64,000 nucleotides of DNA, from the NCBI RefSeq assembly GCF_000026365.1, contig NC_012992.1:558001-622000 (forward strand), read 5' to 3'. Position 1 is the stretch's first letter, and each line of letters opens with the position of its first letter. Below the pieces are notes generated by a model. It was not told the DNA's origin and made no database searches. It saw only the letters and a program-made list of their open reading frames with translations. Position numbers and translations under genes: made by a program. Shown piece by piece: positions 40,500 through 49,608 of the stretch. The DNA comes from Zygosaccharomyces rouxii. Its lineage: Eukaryota > Ascomycota > Saccharomycetes > Saccharomycetales > Saccharomycetaceae.

Positions 40500-42545
40500 A
40501 TGAGTCTTCGATACATACAAGCATGCGCGAATACAGGAAGAATGACAGATCAATTTGAAGGTTTTGTCCCTATCCATACTTTATTCTATGCAGTATTCCA
40601 TCCAACCAAGGGGACTCAGGTACGATATGAATATCCTCCTGGAAATTTAGAGTACAATAACATCAATTTCGATGCCATAAAGAATTACATTATACCCAAG
40701 CCCCAATTGTGTCACAAGTTGCTAACCTTAAAATACAAGGGCTACAGGATAGTCTGTTATCCGGTAACGGTCAATTCACCGTATTATGCAAGGAACTTCT
40801 TCAGCTTTAACTTTGTCTTTGTTTTTCCTTATGACTGTGAAACTTCGTCATATGAACCTGCTATAGCTCGACTGGGGAAAATGTTTAGAGTTTTGGAAGA
40901 GCAGAACCAGATTCTTTCTAAAGCGGAAAATGATCCTATTTATTTCGATTTTAAATTGGCAGATAATACTACGGAACAAGATGGCAAACTGAATGCAGAG
41001 AAGAGTTTTAAGGGACTCACGAAGAGTCAAGGAATGGCATTAGCAAAATATAATGAAATAATGAAAGATTTGGAAAGTGAGAAATCTGACTTTTCAGTCC
41101 AAGATTTAGTAATGCGTATCTTTCAAGATTTAAACAATTATTCCGAATGTCTCATACCCATCGATGAAGGAAACGCAGTGGATATTAAAATATTTCCCTT
41201 AAAAACACCACCAAATTCATGTATTTCCATAGAAGATGTTCCTATTTCAACTGTAAATCTGAAGACCATCATTGACGTCAATTGGGACCCCACGATGCTG
41301 AAAATAGTACCATATATTGATGGCCTCAATAGTATTTCAAAAATAGCGAAACTGAGTGACAGTGATGTTTCTTTGGTATTGGAATGCGTCAAACACTTAG
41401 TCTATTATAACTGTGTGATATTAGCCGATATATTCCAGTTCAGCAACATCTACGCGCCCACAAGCTTGATACGACAATTTTTGACAGATCCAACCTTAGC
41501 ATCGGAGTGCCAGTCGCATGTTACCTTAGCTGGTCATTCGTCATTGTCTGAAATGCCATTCGAGAGGTTAAGGAAGTTTGATCTCGATGATATGGATCAA
41601 TCGAAAAACCAAGAGTCTGGATCTAGAACAACTTCTATGAGCTCCAAGAGCGATAGTAAGTCGAAGCGACCATTTTTCTATTCAGCGCCAAGAAATCCCT
41701 ATAGATTTAATCAGCGATCTCAAAGCAGTTTCTCAAGTACAAATACAAACGTTACACATGATTTAGCTAGACATCTACCGACAAAGGCTTGCTTGTTTGA
41801 CCTGTACAGGACCCTGAGTCAAGGGGTTACCGTTCGTGAATGGTACAATTTGAATTATCAGACCATCAAAAAGAACGACATTGATGTTAGAAGATTTATT
41901 ACATTTGGTGTGATCAAGGGACTTATTTACAGATGTTTTTCATTCCCAGTTATGAAGAAGATGTCCATATTCGACTTGGCACATAAGCTTCATACAGCTG
42001 GAAATCTAAATCAGGTCACGAAAAAAGGTAAAGGACAGAAAAATCTTGCAGAATCGAAGTACGTCTTTTCAACATCTGACATGAAATTGGGCGAAGGCTC
42101 AAAAATGCATCAAAACTTCAGTGTTGACATTGCCGATGAAGTACTTCGGAACGTTTATAAGAAACTGTCCAACACAAACGAACCTGGTTCTCGTGATGAC
42201 TACCCACTTTCAAGAATATATCGAGAGGAATCGCACGTTAGCTTATCAGCATTGTCTGGAGATAACGTATCGCATCCAAAGAAACCTGAACGAGTTTCTA
42301 AAGTCGCCTTTGATATGAACAAAGATGATCCAGTACCATATTCTTTATCACAACAAAAGGGTAAAAATAAAGAAAGAGAAGCTGCAAAATTGGATAGAGC
42401 AAAGAATAACCAGAAAATAATTTTATTGGAATCGATTGCAGCCGCTGATTGTCTTGATAAAATATGTGTCAAATTGGAGAAGCCACGACACGAAGTGGAA
42501 GAATTACTACATGAGCTGGGTGATTACAAAATCATCAATAGTTGA
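40500..42545 (+). CDS. NPR2: Npr2, SEACIT/GATOR1 subunit
   Basis: A subunit of the Npr2-Npr3-Iml1 GAP complex that inactivates the Rag GTPase Gtr1 and so restrains TORC1 when amino acids are scarce. The frame gives 681 residues, but homology to S. cerevisiae Npr2 begins at FEGFVPIHTLFYAVFHP, just after an internal Met at codon 15 (40542). The true start may be there (667 residues). The N-terminal longin-like domain has NFFSFNFVFVFPYDCET, then the conserved central LMRIFQDLNNYSECLIPIDEGNAVDIK and VNWDPTMLKIVPYIDGLNSI. A Ser-rich insert (about 370-410) precedes the C-terminal helical part. Convergent with CIN8, the pairing found on S. cerevisiae chromosome V. Confidence 0.95.
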   Translation: MSLRYIQACANTGRMTDQFEGFVPIHTLFYAVFHPTKGTQVRYEYPPGNLEYNNINFDAIKNYIIPKPQLCHKLLTLKYKGYRIVCYPVTVNSPYYARNFFSFNFVFVFPYDCETSSYEPAIARLGKMFRVLEEQNQILSKAENDPIYFDFKLADNTTEQDGKLNAEKSFKGLTKSQGMALAKYNEIMKDLESEKSDFSVQDLVMRIFQDLNNYSECLIPIDEGNAVDIKIFPLKTPPNSCISIEDVPISTVNLKTIIDVNWDPTMLKIVPYIDGLNSISKIAKLSDSDVSLVLECVKHLVYYNCVILADIFQFSNIYAPTSLIRQFLTDPTLASECQSHVTLAGHSSLSEMPFERLRKFDLDDMDQSKNQESGSRTTSMSSKSDSKSKRPFFYSAPRNPYRFNQRSQSSFSSTNTNVTHDLARHLPTKACLFDLYRTLSQGVTVREWYNLNYQTIKKNDIDVRRFITFGVIKGLIYRCFSFPVMKKMSIFDLAHKLHTAGNLNQVTKKGKGQKNLAESKYVFSTSDMKLGEGSKMHQNFSVDIADEVLRNVYKKLSNTNEPGSRDDYPLSRIYREESHVSLSALSGDNVSHPKKPERVSKVAFDMNKDDPVPYSLSQQKGKNKEREAAKLDRAKNNQKIILLESIAAADCLDKICVKLEKPRHEVEELLHELGDYKIINS

Positions 42546-42675
42546 TAGTGGTACACCGTTATTAGAACCTATAAATTTGCTTTCTAAAAGCAGTTAATTA
42601 GTAATAATACAAAACAGTACGTATTGGTACTGAAAGAATCGAAAGTGTTAAAGCTCATCCATCACCCGTGTTTCT

Positions 42676-45600
42676 TTATTCCAATCGTGAGATTTTGTTT
42701 ACATTCTCCTCTAAAGTTTCGTTGTCTTGATGTCTCTTAAGTTCACCATTGCTCTTACTCAGTTGGTCCTTTGGTGGGGATCGCAATCCATACCTCCAAT
42801 TTTCAGGCAATTGATTGGGTTGAAGCACAGTAGGTTTTAAAGGACTTCTTTCACTATTTTGCCCGAGAGGTGGAGTAGTTGCAATTTTATTCTGATGAAG
42901 CGTACTATTTTCCGATGCAATAGTATTTCGAATACGTTCCTTCAGTTCATCGAATGCAGAAATATGACCTTGTGAAGATTTAATAGATTTGTATAATCCA
43001 TTTCTTAACGAACTGTCCTTGTTTATTATATCAGCAATTTGCCTCTTGACAACTTCATTACCATCCAAAATCGTAGAGGCATCTTCATAACCCTTTACTT
43101 CATCCTTTACTTTCGAGACTGATCTGCTGATAACGTCGGTCGATGAACCGAATGTGGATTTGATGTCTGAAAGAGCTGATCTCATATCGCCGTTGAAACC
43201 ATTGCTAATGGAATCACAGTTGTTAATCAGGTCGAACGACTCTTCCCATTTTTTTCTTTGTGGTTCAAACAATTGCATTTCTTTATCAATAGCTTCAGTC
43301 GTAGCTGATTGTAAACTTTTCATCATTAAAGTTTTATTATCTTTCAGATGATCATCCATCATCTGTTTAAATTTTTGTAATAACCCATCTGCCGAAAATT
43401 GTAATTGTTGATAGGTCTTATCGATATGTGAATTGAGTACTTCTTCGTGATTATTTTTGAAGAAGTGATCATTGAAATATTGTTTCAAATTATTATACCC
43501 CTCACTGATATCAGAAAGGTTTTCGGTTAACCTTTGATGATAAGTGTTAACAGTAACTTCCACTTGGTCCACTTTATTAGAAATTGCCTGGAAAACAGTG
43601 GGGGCCTCCTCCAATATTTTTTCTATCCAATCCTTATACATTTTTTCCGCCCTCTTTTGAGCCAAGCCCAATAGTTCGACCACTTCTTGCCTCAACACAT
43701 TTAGATTCTGTTGGATCCCATTTTGTTCTCCTTCATGAAGAATATCATTACCACTATGATTGGTTCTAATATCTTCAATATTATTAACGAGCATTTGTCT
43801 AAATTGTAAGAATTCCTGTCCTAAAATCATTTGCATTCGTTCTGAAATTTGCTTTTCTCTTTGACCATATTCTTTAATTACTGATTGTGTAAGCGACAAC
43901 GTTGATTTTAAGTTACAAGTCATGTCTACCAATTCTTGCTCCTTTTTATGCTGAGATTCTAATTTTTCGGAAAGTCCACTCATAACATCTTTCATATTTT
44001 GTAATTTGATTCTTTGTAATTCATTAACTTCGTTAGAGGCTTTTTTATCCTTTAATAAAAGAGAATTTTGTGAACTTAGTCTTTCAATAATTCTTTTAGA
44101 TTCTTGTATCTCAGTTTTATAGGATTCCAAATCATTAGTTATCTCTTTATAATTATCTTGACTCATGTAGACACCTTCTCTCAATTTTGTTGAAAGAAGA
44201 TCTGATTTAACCTTTGCCAATTCCGCAGTAATGTTTTTAACAAGTATGTCCTTCATGATAAAAGATCTCAACTGAGGTCTATTTTTTATGTTTTTAGCCT
44301 TGGAAGCATATTGTAGAGTACTGCACGTCTCTTCAGAGTTAATCTTCGCAGGTGATATCGTTGCTATTAGAGCTGTCTTTGTATTACCACCAAGAGAATC
44401 TTGCAATAGTCTGGTTAACTTAGATTCTCGAAATGGTACATGTGCACTTTTGTCTGCTAACGAATTGATCACTCTACCTAATGTTAAAAGTGACTGATTA
44501 ATGGAACCAGCTTCTTTAGCTCTTTGGTGCTGAGCTCCAGATCGACTAATATTTTCAGAACCCGCTAGATCCACCAGATTCATTTTGGAAACTTTGAACA
44601 TTTCGCCTTGATGTTCTCTGTAAAGTGTTATCGTGAAAATGGTATGTGATCTACTAGAAAAGTCGTTCATCTTTGTAGTGGCTACTTGTCTATTCCTAAG
44701 GCCTTTTTGTAAAAGTTGAAGACCATCTCTTGCTGAGGTAATGTGGAAATCTTGTAAATTTTGGATATAGACTCCGGAAGGAGAATCCTGTTGTTGTTCC
44801 CTTTGCTGTTGTTCCTTTTGTTGTTGTTGAGCTTGTTGTTCTCGTTGCTGCTGCTCTCGCAGTTGATGTTGTTGTTCTCGTCTCTGCTGCCACTGATGTT
44901 GTTGTTTCGCCAGCGAACTTGATAGGGGCACCGTACGCATTCTTCTTCTATTAATCATTGGATCTGTCACTAATTTTGGTGAGTTATTCCTGGAATTCTT
45001 CCTACTACCGCTATTACTATTTGAACCTGAACCCGAATCGTAAATTCTTAATTTTCTCATTGATGAATTTTCAACACTATCATCTAATAAATCCTTTAAC
45101 TCTTCATTATAAAGCTCCACAAAGGAACATTTAACCACATAATCTTCATCTCGCAAATCTAGTGTTTCGAAGAGTTTAAACAGAATTCTTGGAATTATAC
45201 CTGCAGAATCACTCAATTCATCATTGTACAATTTCTCATCACCTGTCATTGTATAAGTTTTACCAGTTGATGTCATACCATAAACTAAAACCGTACAATT
45301 ATAGCCTTTGAGAAAATCTCCAAATAGTGGTTCTGCGATTTCTTTAAAGATTAATTGTTGATTAGCGCTCGGTCCAAATACTTTGTCAACAGCATACGTC
45401 TTCGAGTTCATCTGTGCAGTAATACCAACATCATCAGTAGTATTTATAGCAACTTCATGAGAACCCATCACATCAGGAACTGAAACTACCACTGAACTCT
45501 TTGCCCTTATCTCTCTCTCATTTCTACCTCTACTCCTAACGGCAACCGTTATATTAAGTTCTTCTGCATCTTCACCACCTCCAGCCGGTGATGATCCCAT
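42676..45600 (-). CDS. CIN8: Kinesin-5 motor Cin8
   Basis: A 974-residue bipolar mitotic kinesin that slides spindle microtubules apart. The motor domain covers about 13-445: P-loop GMTSTGKT at 108-115, switch I SSRSHTIF and switch II LVDLAGSE. Motor loop 8 carries a large insert (about 188-275) that includes a Gln/Arg/Glu-rich run of about 40 residues. A big loop-8 insert is characteristic of Cin8, but the Gln run is a local expansion. Coiled-coil stalk and tail follow, with a CDK-type SPLKP site in the tail. Its neighbours NPR2 and PRB1 are those of S. cerevisiae YEL061C. Confidence 0.95.
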   Translation of the reverse strand: MGSSPAGGGEDAEELNITVAVRSRGRNEREIRAKSSVVVSVPDVMGSHEVAINTTDDVGITAQMNSKTYAVDKVFGPSANQQLIFKEIAEPLFGDFLKGYNCTVLVYGMTSTGKTYTMTGDEKLYNDELSDSAGIIPRILFKLFETLDLRDEDYVVKCSFVELYNEELKDLLDDSVENSSMRKLRIYDSGSGSNSNSGSRKNSRNNSPKLVTDPMINRRRMRTVPLSSSLAKQQHQWQQRREQQHQLREQQQREQQAQQQQKEQQQREQQQDSPSGVYIQNLQDFHITSARDGLQLLQKGLRNRQVATTKMNDFSSRSHTIFTITLYREHQGEMFKVSKMNLVDLAGSENISRSGAQHQRAKEAGSINQSLLTLGRVINSLADKSAHVPFRESKLTRLLQDSLGGNTKTALIATISPAKINSEETCSTLQYASKAKNIKNRPQLRSFIMKDILVKNITAELAKVKSDLLSTKLREGVYMSQDNYKEITNDLESYKTEIQESKRIIERLSSQNSLLLKDKKASNEVNELQRIKLQNMKDVMSGLSEKLESQHKKEQELVDMTCNLKSTLSLTQSVIKEYGQREKQISERMQMILGQEFLQFRQMLVNNIEDIRTNHSGNDILHEGEQNGIQQNLNVLRQEVVELLGLAQKRAEKMYKDWIEKILEEAPTVFQAISNKVDQVEVTVNTYHQRLTENLSDISEGYNNLKQYFNDHFFKNNHEEVLNSHIDKTYQQLQFSADGLLQKFKQMMDDHLKDNKTLMMKSLQSATTEAIDKEMQLFEPQRKKWEESFDLINNCDSISNGFNGDMRSALSDIKSTFGSSTDVISRSVSKVKDEVKGYEDASTILDGNEVVKRQIADIINKDSSLRNGLYKSIKSSQGHISAFDELKERIRNTIASENSTLHQNKIATTPPLGQNSERSPLKPTVLQPNQLPENWRYGLRSPPKDQLSKSNGELKRHQDNETLEENVNKISRLE

Positions 45601-45789
45601 CCTTTTAAAGGTCTAGTGGAAACCAATTGAATACAATTGTTTTAACTGACCCATCCGTATTATTGTTTTCATGGGCATCAATCCATTTGCAACTTTAGTT
45701 TACTTTTAAGCTCACTTCGTGTTTGTGAAATATCGTTATTTACGAATCCATAAAAAGTATTATACAAAAAAATTGATTTACGCGTCTTG

Positions 45790-46671
45790 TTAATCACTGT
45801 TTTGATCTCCTTGAGGACGATCTTCTTGAGGACGATCTTCTTGAGGACGATCTTCTGCTTCTACTTCTCCTGCACTATTCTCCTGACCATCTCCGTCTTC
45901 ATGTGAACCTTTATGCTTACGTCTTCTGCGTCTCTTCTTTTTTCCAGCGTCCTCGTGTTCACGTTCACTCTCATGTTCTTGTTCTTGTTCTTGTCCTTGT
46001 CCCTGTCCTTGTTGTTCTGGTTTCTTTTGCTTCTTTCTGACACTCAATGGATTCGGACCTTTTGGACCCTTACGTTTCTTTGCTGGTGGTTGGCTTTCTG
46101 ATTCCAACTCATTCTCTACTGATGGTGTGGTCTTTAATCCAGCCAATTTAGGATCGTTGAGCCCTTTCAACAATTTTTCCCTTTCTGACATTTCATTTAC
46201 ACGACTACTAGCTTCACTTAATGGTTCCATAACCATAACCGATCTTGACATGTGAATTAACGGTACACCTGGAACTTTTCTGAGCTTTCTTCTCAATGTA
46301 ACATCCTGTGAAGCCACCACATAACGATGTTTATTAGAGCCATTAACGTTAACAACACTTTGAATACATTCATGTGGTGGTTTGGCTTCCTTTGGTGGGT
46401 GATTACAACGACGCCTTTCGAATGATTTACCCAATTCAATAGCATCTTGATTTTTAGTGAAGTAAAGTGCTTGCATACAACATTGAGTTATCATGGGTTT
46501 TACTTCTGCCTGCAAAGTCCTTTTCAACCCACCAACTAAATCGTAATGAGATTTTTGACAATCCGATACTAGTTGATCATCTATTAGAACTTGATATGGT
46601 TCTCTAAATCTAAATGCATAGTTATAAACTAGCATTTGTTTTTTATATGACTTAGCTCTTTTCTGACGCAT
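45790..46671 (-). CDS. UTP23: Utp23 small-subunit processome protein
   Basis: A 293-residue nucleolar protein needed for early 18S rRNA processing and release of snoRNA snR30. The PIN-like domain fills about 1-165 (MRQKRAKSYKKQMLVYNYAFRF-like start, QALYFTKNQDAIELGKSFERRRCNH with the Cys/His of the zinc site, RYVVASQDVTLRRKLRKVPGVPLIH). The C-terminal tail is low-complexity: a Lys-rich patch, alternating Gln/Glu/Gly, then a perfect DRPQE repeat encoded by three 15-bp copies at 45811-45855. Longer than S. cerevisiae Utp23 (254) because of this tail. Confidence 0.94.
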   Translation of the reverse strand: MRQKRAKSYKKQMLVYNYAFRFREPYQVLIDDQLVSDCQKSHYDLVGGLKRTLQAEVKPMITQCCMQALYFTKNQDAIELGKSFERRRCNHPPKEAKPPHECIQSVVNVNGSNKHRYVVASQDVTLRRKLRKVPGVPLIHMSRSVMVMEPLSEASSRVNEMSEREKLLKGLNDPKLAGLKTTPSVENELESESQPPAKKRKGPKGPNPLSVRKKQKKPEQQGQGQGQEQEQEHESEREHEDAGKKKRRRRRKHKGSHEDGDGQENSAGEVEAEDRPQEDRPQEDRPQGDQNSD

Positions 46672-46766
46672 CTTTAACCTCTGTTTTACTGCAACTCTGC
46701 CTTTGTGAAGATGGGAGTACAGGTACTTCTAAGTTATCTTACACTTACTTTTAAGTTCACCTCCAT

Positions 46767-46791
46767 CTCATCTCATCTCATCTCATCTCAT
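46767..46791 (-). promoter_or_regulatory. PAC-type ATGAG repeat upstream of UTP23
   Basis: Five tandem CTCAT units on the plus strand, so on the coding strand of UTP23 it reads (ATGAG)5, a run of GATGAG PAC cores. It lies 96-120 bp upstream of the UTP23 ATG, next to an RRPE-like element at 46804-46815. Confidence 0.65.
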
Positions 46792-46803
46792 TTTTTCGTC
46801 AAC

Positions 46804-46815
46804 TCAAATTTTTCA
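46804..46815 (-). promoter_or_regulatory. RRPE-like element upstream of UTP23
   Basis: On the coding strand it reads TGAAAAATTTGA, matching the rRNA-processing element TGAAAAATTT bound by Stb3. It sits 12 bp beyond the PAC repeat, the usual PAC-plus-RRPE pairing of ribosome-biogenesis promoters. Confidence 0.6.
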
Positions 46816-47043
46816 AGGGCGCTCTGCCGTATAACGAAAAAAACTAAACAAATAATAAAGAAATAATACTATATTTAATGGCAAATAACAATCTATTCAA
46901 TTTATTACCCAAACACTATATGATGATGGTTAAGTCTATTACCTCCAAACAAATACAATGCCCTTTAAATTCTTAATAAAAAATAACGCACACACATAAA
47001 AGAAACCAAAATTAAAAAAATGCCCCCAAAAGATTTAATTTTT

Positions 47044-48690
47044 TTAAATGATGTCGAGTCTGTCCATTAGACCTCTAATCTGACCAAAAACAGCATCAGT
47101 CTTAGATCCCAACTCATCAACCAAATCGTGTAACTCCAAATCGACTTTTTCGTTGAACTCCAACTCTTGAGCAACTTCCTTGGATCCCCAGAATCCACTT
47201 AGGTCACCACCACCACCGTTGTAAATCAACAGGTTAGGGGTACCAGATGGGATATCAGATAGTACATCTTTAGTGCTAAATGCAAGTAATTTCTTCTTCA
47301 GTTGGTCTGGAGAAATTGAAGAACCAGCATCAAATTCACTATCAGAACCAGGTTGTAATGATAAGAAGTAAGCCAACAACCCAGCAACATGTGGAGAAGC
47401 CATCGAAGTACCAGATAAGGTGGCAGTAGAAGAGTCAGAACCGATGTAAGTGGACAAAATGTTTAGACCAGGTGCAAAAACATCCACACACTTACCATAG
47501 TTGGAAAAATAGGCTCTGTCATCACTCAAAGTGGAAGCACCGACCGTGATAGGACCAGAGGCACTTGCTGGGGAAGTGTTACAAGCATCTTGATCTTCGT
47601 TACCTGCAGCCACGGCAAAGTTGAGACCTGCAGCCACGGCAGCATTAACGGCTTGGTCCAAAGATGGCGATTTACCACCACCAAGAGACATGTTAGCGGT
47701 AGAGCCCTTAAAACCTGGCTTTTTCTGCTTAACAGCATTCTGGTGATCTTGTGCAGCCCATTCGACACCTTTCAGCACATCAGACATGGACCCAGAACCA
47801 TTAGATCTCAATACCTTAACGGCAACGATATCTGCACCTTTAGCAACACCATAAGTGGAAGAACCAATTGTACCAGCACAATGGGTACCGTGACCGTTAC
47901 CGTCTTCGTCTAGGTCGCCGGCAGGAATGGTTTTCCCCCACTTGGCTCTACCACCAAATTGGTTGTGATGAACATTAACACCAGTGTCGATAACGTAACT
48001 GGTGACACCAGAACCACCTTGTTCGTCGTACAAGTATTTGTTGTAACTACCCAGGTTCAATCTTTCTCTATGAGAGATACGTGCCAACCCCCAAGGTGCA
48101 CCATTCTCAGTATCAGCTTTTTGAGTGTACACAACTGAGTCCTGTTCCACCATTTCAATCAATGGGCTCATACGAATAACATCTAAAACTTTGCTTGGGA
48201 AATAACCAGAATAACCCATCAGCATACCGTTGATGTCAAAAGTATGGTCAATGCCACCGAGTGGTGAATCGTACACGCCATCAAGCCTAATACCTTCGAA
48301 AAATGAATGTTCTTCAGGTAATTGAGAAACCTCTTGCAAATGAACTTGTTCGATTAATTCTCTGTGAAAACCGATTTCTTGAGGGTTAACACCCTTCTTA
48401 AACAAAATAATGTAACGGTTTTCCAAAACGCCAAGGGTGTCCTCTGGAACAACCAATGGAGCAAAACGGTCCTGAACTTCTTGTGTTAATTTAGAAGCAA
48501 AAACTGCGAGTTCATCCTTGCTAGGTCCTTTTTCAAAAGACGTTGCTACAACGCTTTCTCCGTTGTTAACATCATCTGTACGCTCAGGTCTCTTTTCATA
48601 CTCGTTAGAACCGGTTAGTTCAGGAATAATTAACGCAGATCCTAATCCAGCTAAAGTGGCAACCGGAATAACACTTTTTTGAAACTTCAT
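47044..48690 (-). CDS. PRB1: Vacuolar subtilisin-type protease (Prb1/Ysp3 ancestor)
   Basis: A 548-residue secreted or vacuolar serine protease precursor of the proteinase K group. Signal peptide about 1-20, an inhibitor-I9 type propeptide (about 91-190, NRYIILFKKGV...), then the peptidase S8 domain with the catalytic triad Asp235 (YVIDTG), His267 (GHGTH) and Ser429 (GTSMA) and oxyanion Asn364. Shorter than S. cerevisiae Prb1 (635), mostly in the pro-region, and longer than its duplicate Ysp3 (478). Gene order CIN8-UTP23-PRB1 merges both S. cerevisiae copies' neighbourhoods, so this is the single pre-duplication gene. Stress elements lie upstream. Confidence 0.93.
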   Translation of the reverse strand: MKFQKSVIPVATLAGLGSALIIPELTGSNEYEKRPERTDDVNNGESVVATSFEKGPSKDELAVFASKLTQEVQDRFAPLVVPEDTLGVLENRYIILFKKGVNPQEIGFHRELIEQVHLQEVSQLPEEHSFFEGIRLDGVYDSPLGGIDHTFDINGMLMGYSGYFPSKVLDVIRMSPLIEMVEQDSVVYTQKADTENGAPWGLARISHRERLNLGSYNKYLYDEQGGSGVTSYVIDTGVNVHHNQFGGRAKWGKTIPAGDLDEDGNGHGTHCAGTIGSSTYGVAKGADIVAVKVLRSNGSGSMSDVLKGVEWAAQDHQNAVKQKKPGFKGSTANMSLGGGKSPSLDQAVNAAVAAGLNFAVAAGNEDQDACNTSPASASGPITVGASTLSDDRAYFSNYGKCVDVFAPGLNILSTYIGSDSSTATLSGTSMASPHVAGLLAYFLSLQPGSDSEFDAGSSISPDQLKKKLLAFSTKDVLSDIPSGTPNLLIYNGGGGDLSGFWGSKEVAQELEFNEKVDLELHDLVDELGSKTDAVFGQIRGLMDRLDII

Positions 48691-48904
48691 TTTTTAAATT
48701 GGTATATTTTTATTTTAAACGGGAAGGTAAGTTAAGTTGTATGTTGTATTGGATTGAGAAAAGGGGCTACTGCTTCTTGTATTGCTAATAGCCCTTGATA
48801 ATCTCGAGGGCAAACTAAGAATAAAGAGAGAAAGAAAAACTATTATCTCCAGATATAAGTAAAGGAAACGAGGTAAGGATAACTATGATTGTTTTCTCTC
48901 CTCT

Positions 48905-48912
48905 TATATATA
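48905..48912 (-). promoter_or_regulatory. TATA box of PRB1
   Basis: TATATATA about 215 bp upstream of the PRB1 ATG, between the start codon and the stress-element cluster. A canonical TATA element in a stress-type promoter; inferred from sequence and position. Confidence 0.5.
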
Positions 48913-48947
48913 AGTTTTCTCGGGTTAAATTGCCCCCGGTGGTATCT

Positions 48948-49030
48948 CCCCTTACAAGACCCGTCACCCGGACCGCGGCTCGTCTTTCCCCTCCCCTATT
49001 TCCTTCGTGCAGTAGTAAAATGACACCCCT
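48948..49030 (-). promoter_or_regulatory. Stress-response element cluster (CCCCT x4)
   Basis: CCCCT occurs at 48948-48952, 48988-48992, 48993-48997 and 49026-49030, i.e. AGGGG on the coding strand of PRB1. Msn2/Msn4 bind this motif. Four copies in 83 bp, 258-340 bp upstream of the ATG, fit induction of vacuolar protease on nutrient stress. Confidence 0.6.
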
Positions 49031-49608
49031 TAAATTCGGGTGAAAGTCCATGCTGTCTCAGAAATAAACCACTAAGAGAAAGTTACCGCATGCGAGCTGT
49101 GACGTGGGTGCGACAATCAGCTTTTGTCTCTACGTGCCCCATCAGCCACAGCGGTGTTCGTAGGGTTATCATCAAAAGAAAATAATACGATACGATGTGA
49201 TATGATATGATATGAAAATATAGGGGAGCGAATGTAATAATAACATCAGCAGTAGAAAAGGGGGGTAGCAAGAATCTCGGCGGTTATCGACATAACGAGC
49301 ACAATGACTAATACCTTCTCGAATTGCTGGTTTGCAATAGTAAGATAATATCACTTGTAAGAATATACGATAAATCTAAGTACTTTAGATGTTCGTGTTC
49401 TAACTATCGTTAACCATGCCAATCACTCGTTACACTATGTTTCAGTGTCGTGTGTGGCGTTGCTATCCTATACTACTTTGTAATAATAAAAATATCTATT
49501 TACCGCGGTTTAAGAATTGGAATGTTTTTGCTGTTTGTGATAATGGTATCTTGTTTGTTATCTTTGTTTTTTGCTGGTCCTTTAAACTTTATCTTAACCA
49601 TTACGAAT

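Larger units (their letters stand above)
46672..47043. other. UTP23 promoter and PRB1 3' flank
   Basis: 372 bp holding the PAC and RRPE elements described separately, then an A/T-rich 3' flank of the protease gene. No gene seen. Confidence 0.6.
48691..49608. other. PRB1 promoter and FUM1 3' flank
   Basis: About 920 bp. The PRB1-proximal half has a TATA box and four CCCCT stress elements in a locally G+C-rich block. A TATGA pentamer repeat lies at about 49196-49214. The several short open frames show no protein character. This spacer is also the right-hand breakpoint of the segment inverted relative to S. cerevisiae. Confidence 0.55.

Noticed and set aside
48691..49608. A SOM1 homologue next to PRB1, as on S. 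cerevisiae chromosome V
   Set aside because: None of the short frames here resembles Som1; the neighbourhood changes to FUM1 at this breakpoint.
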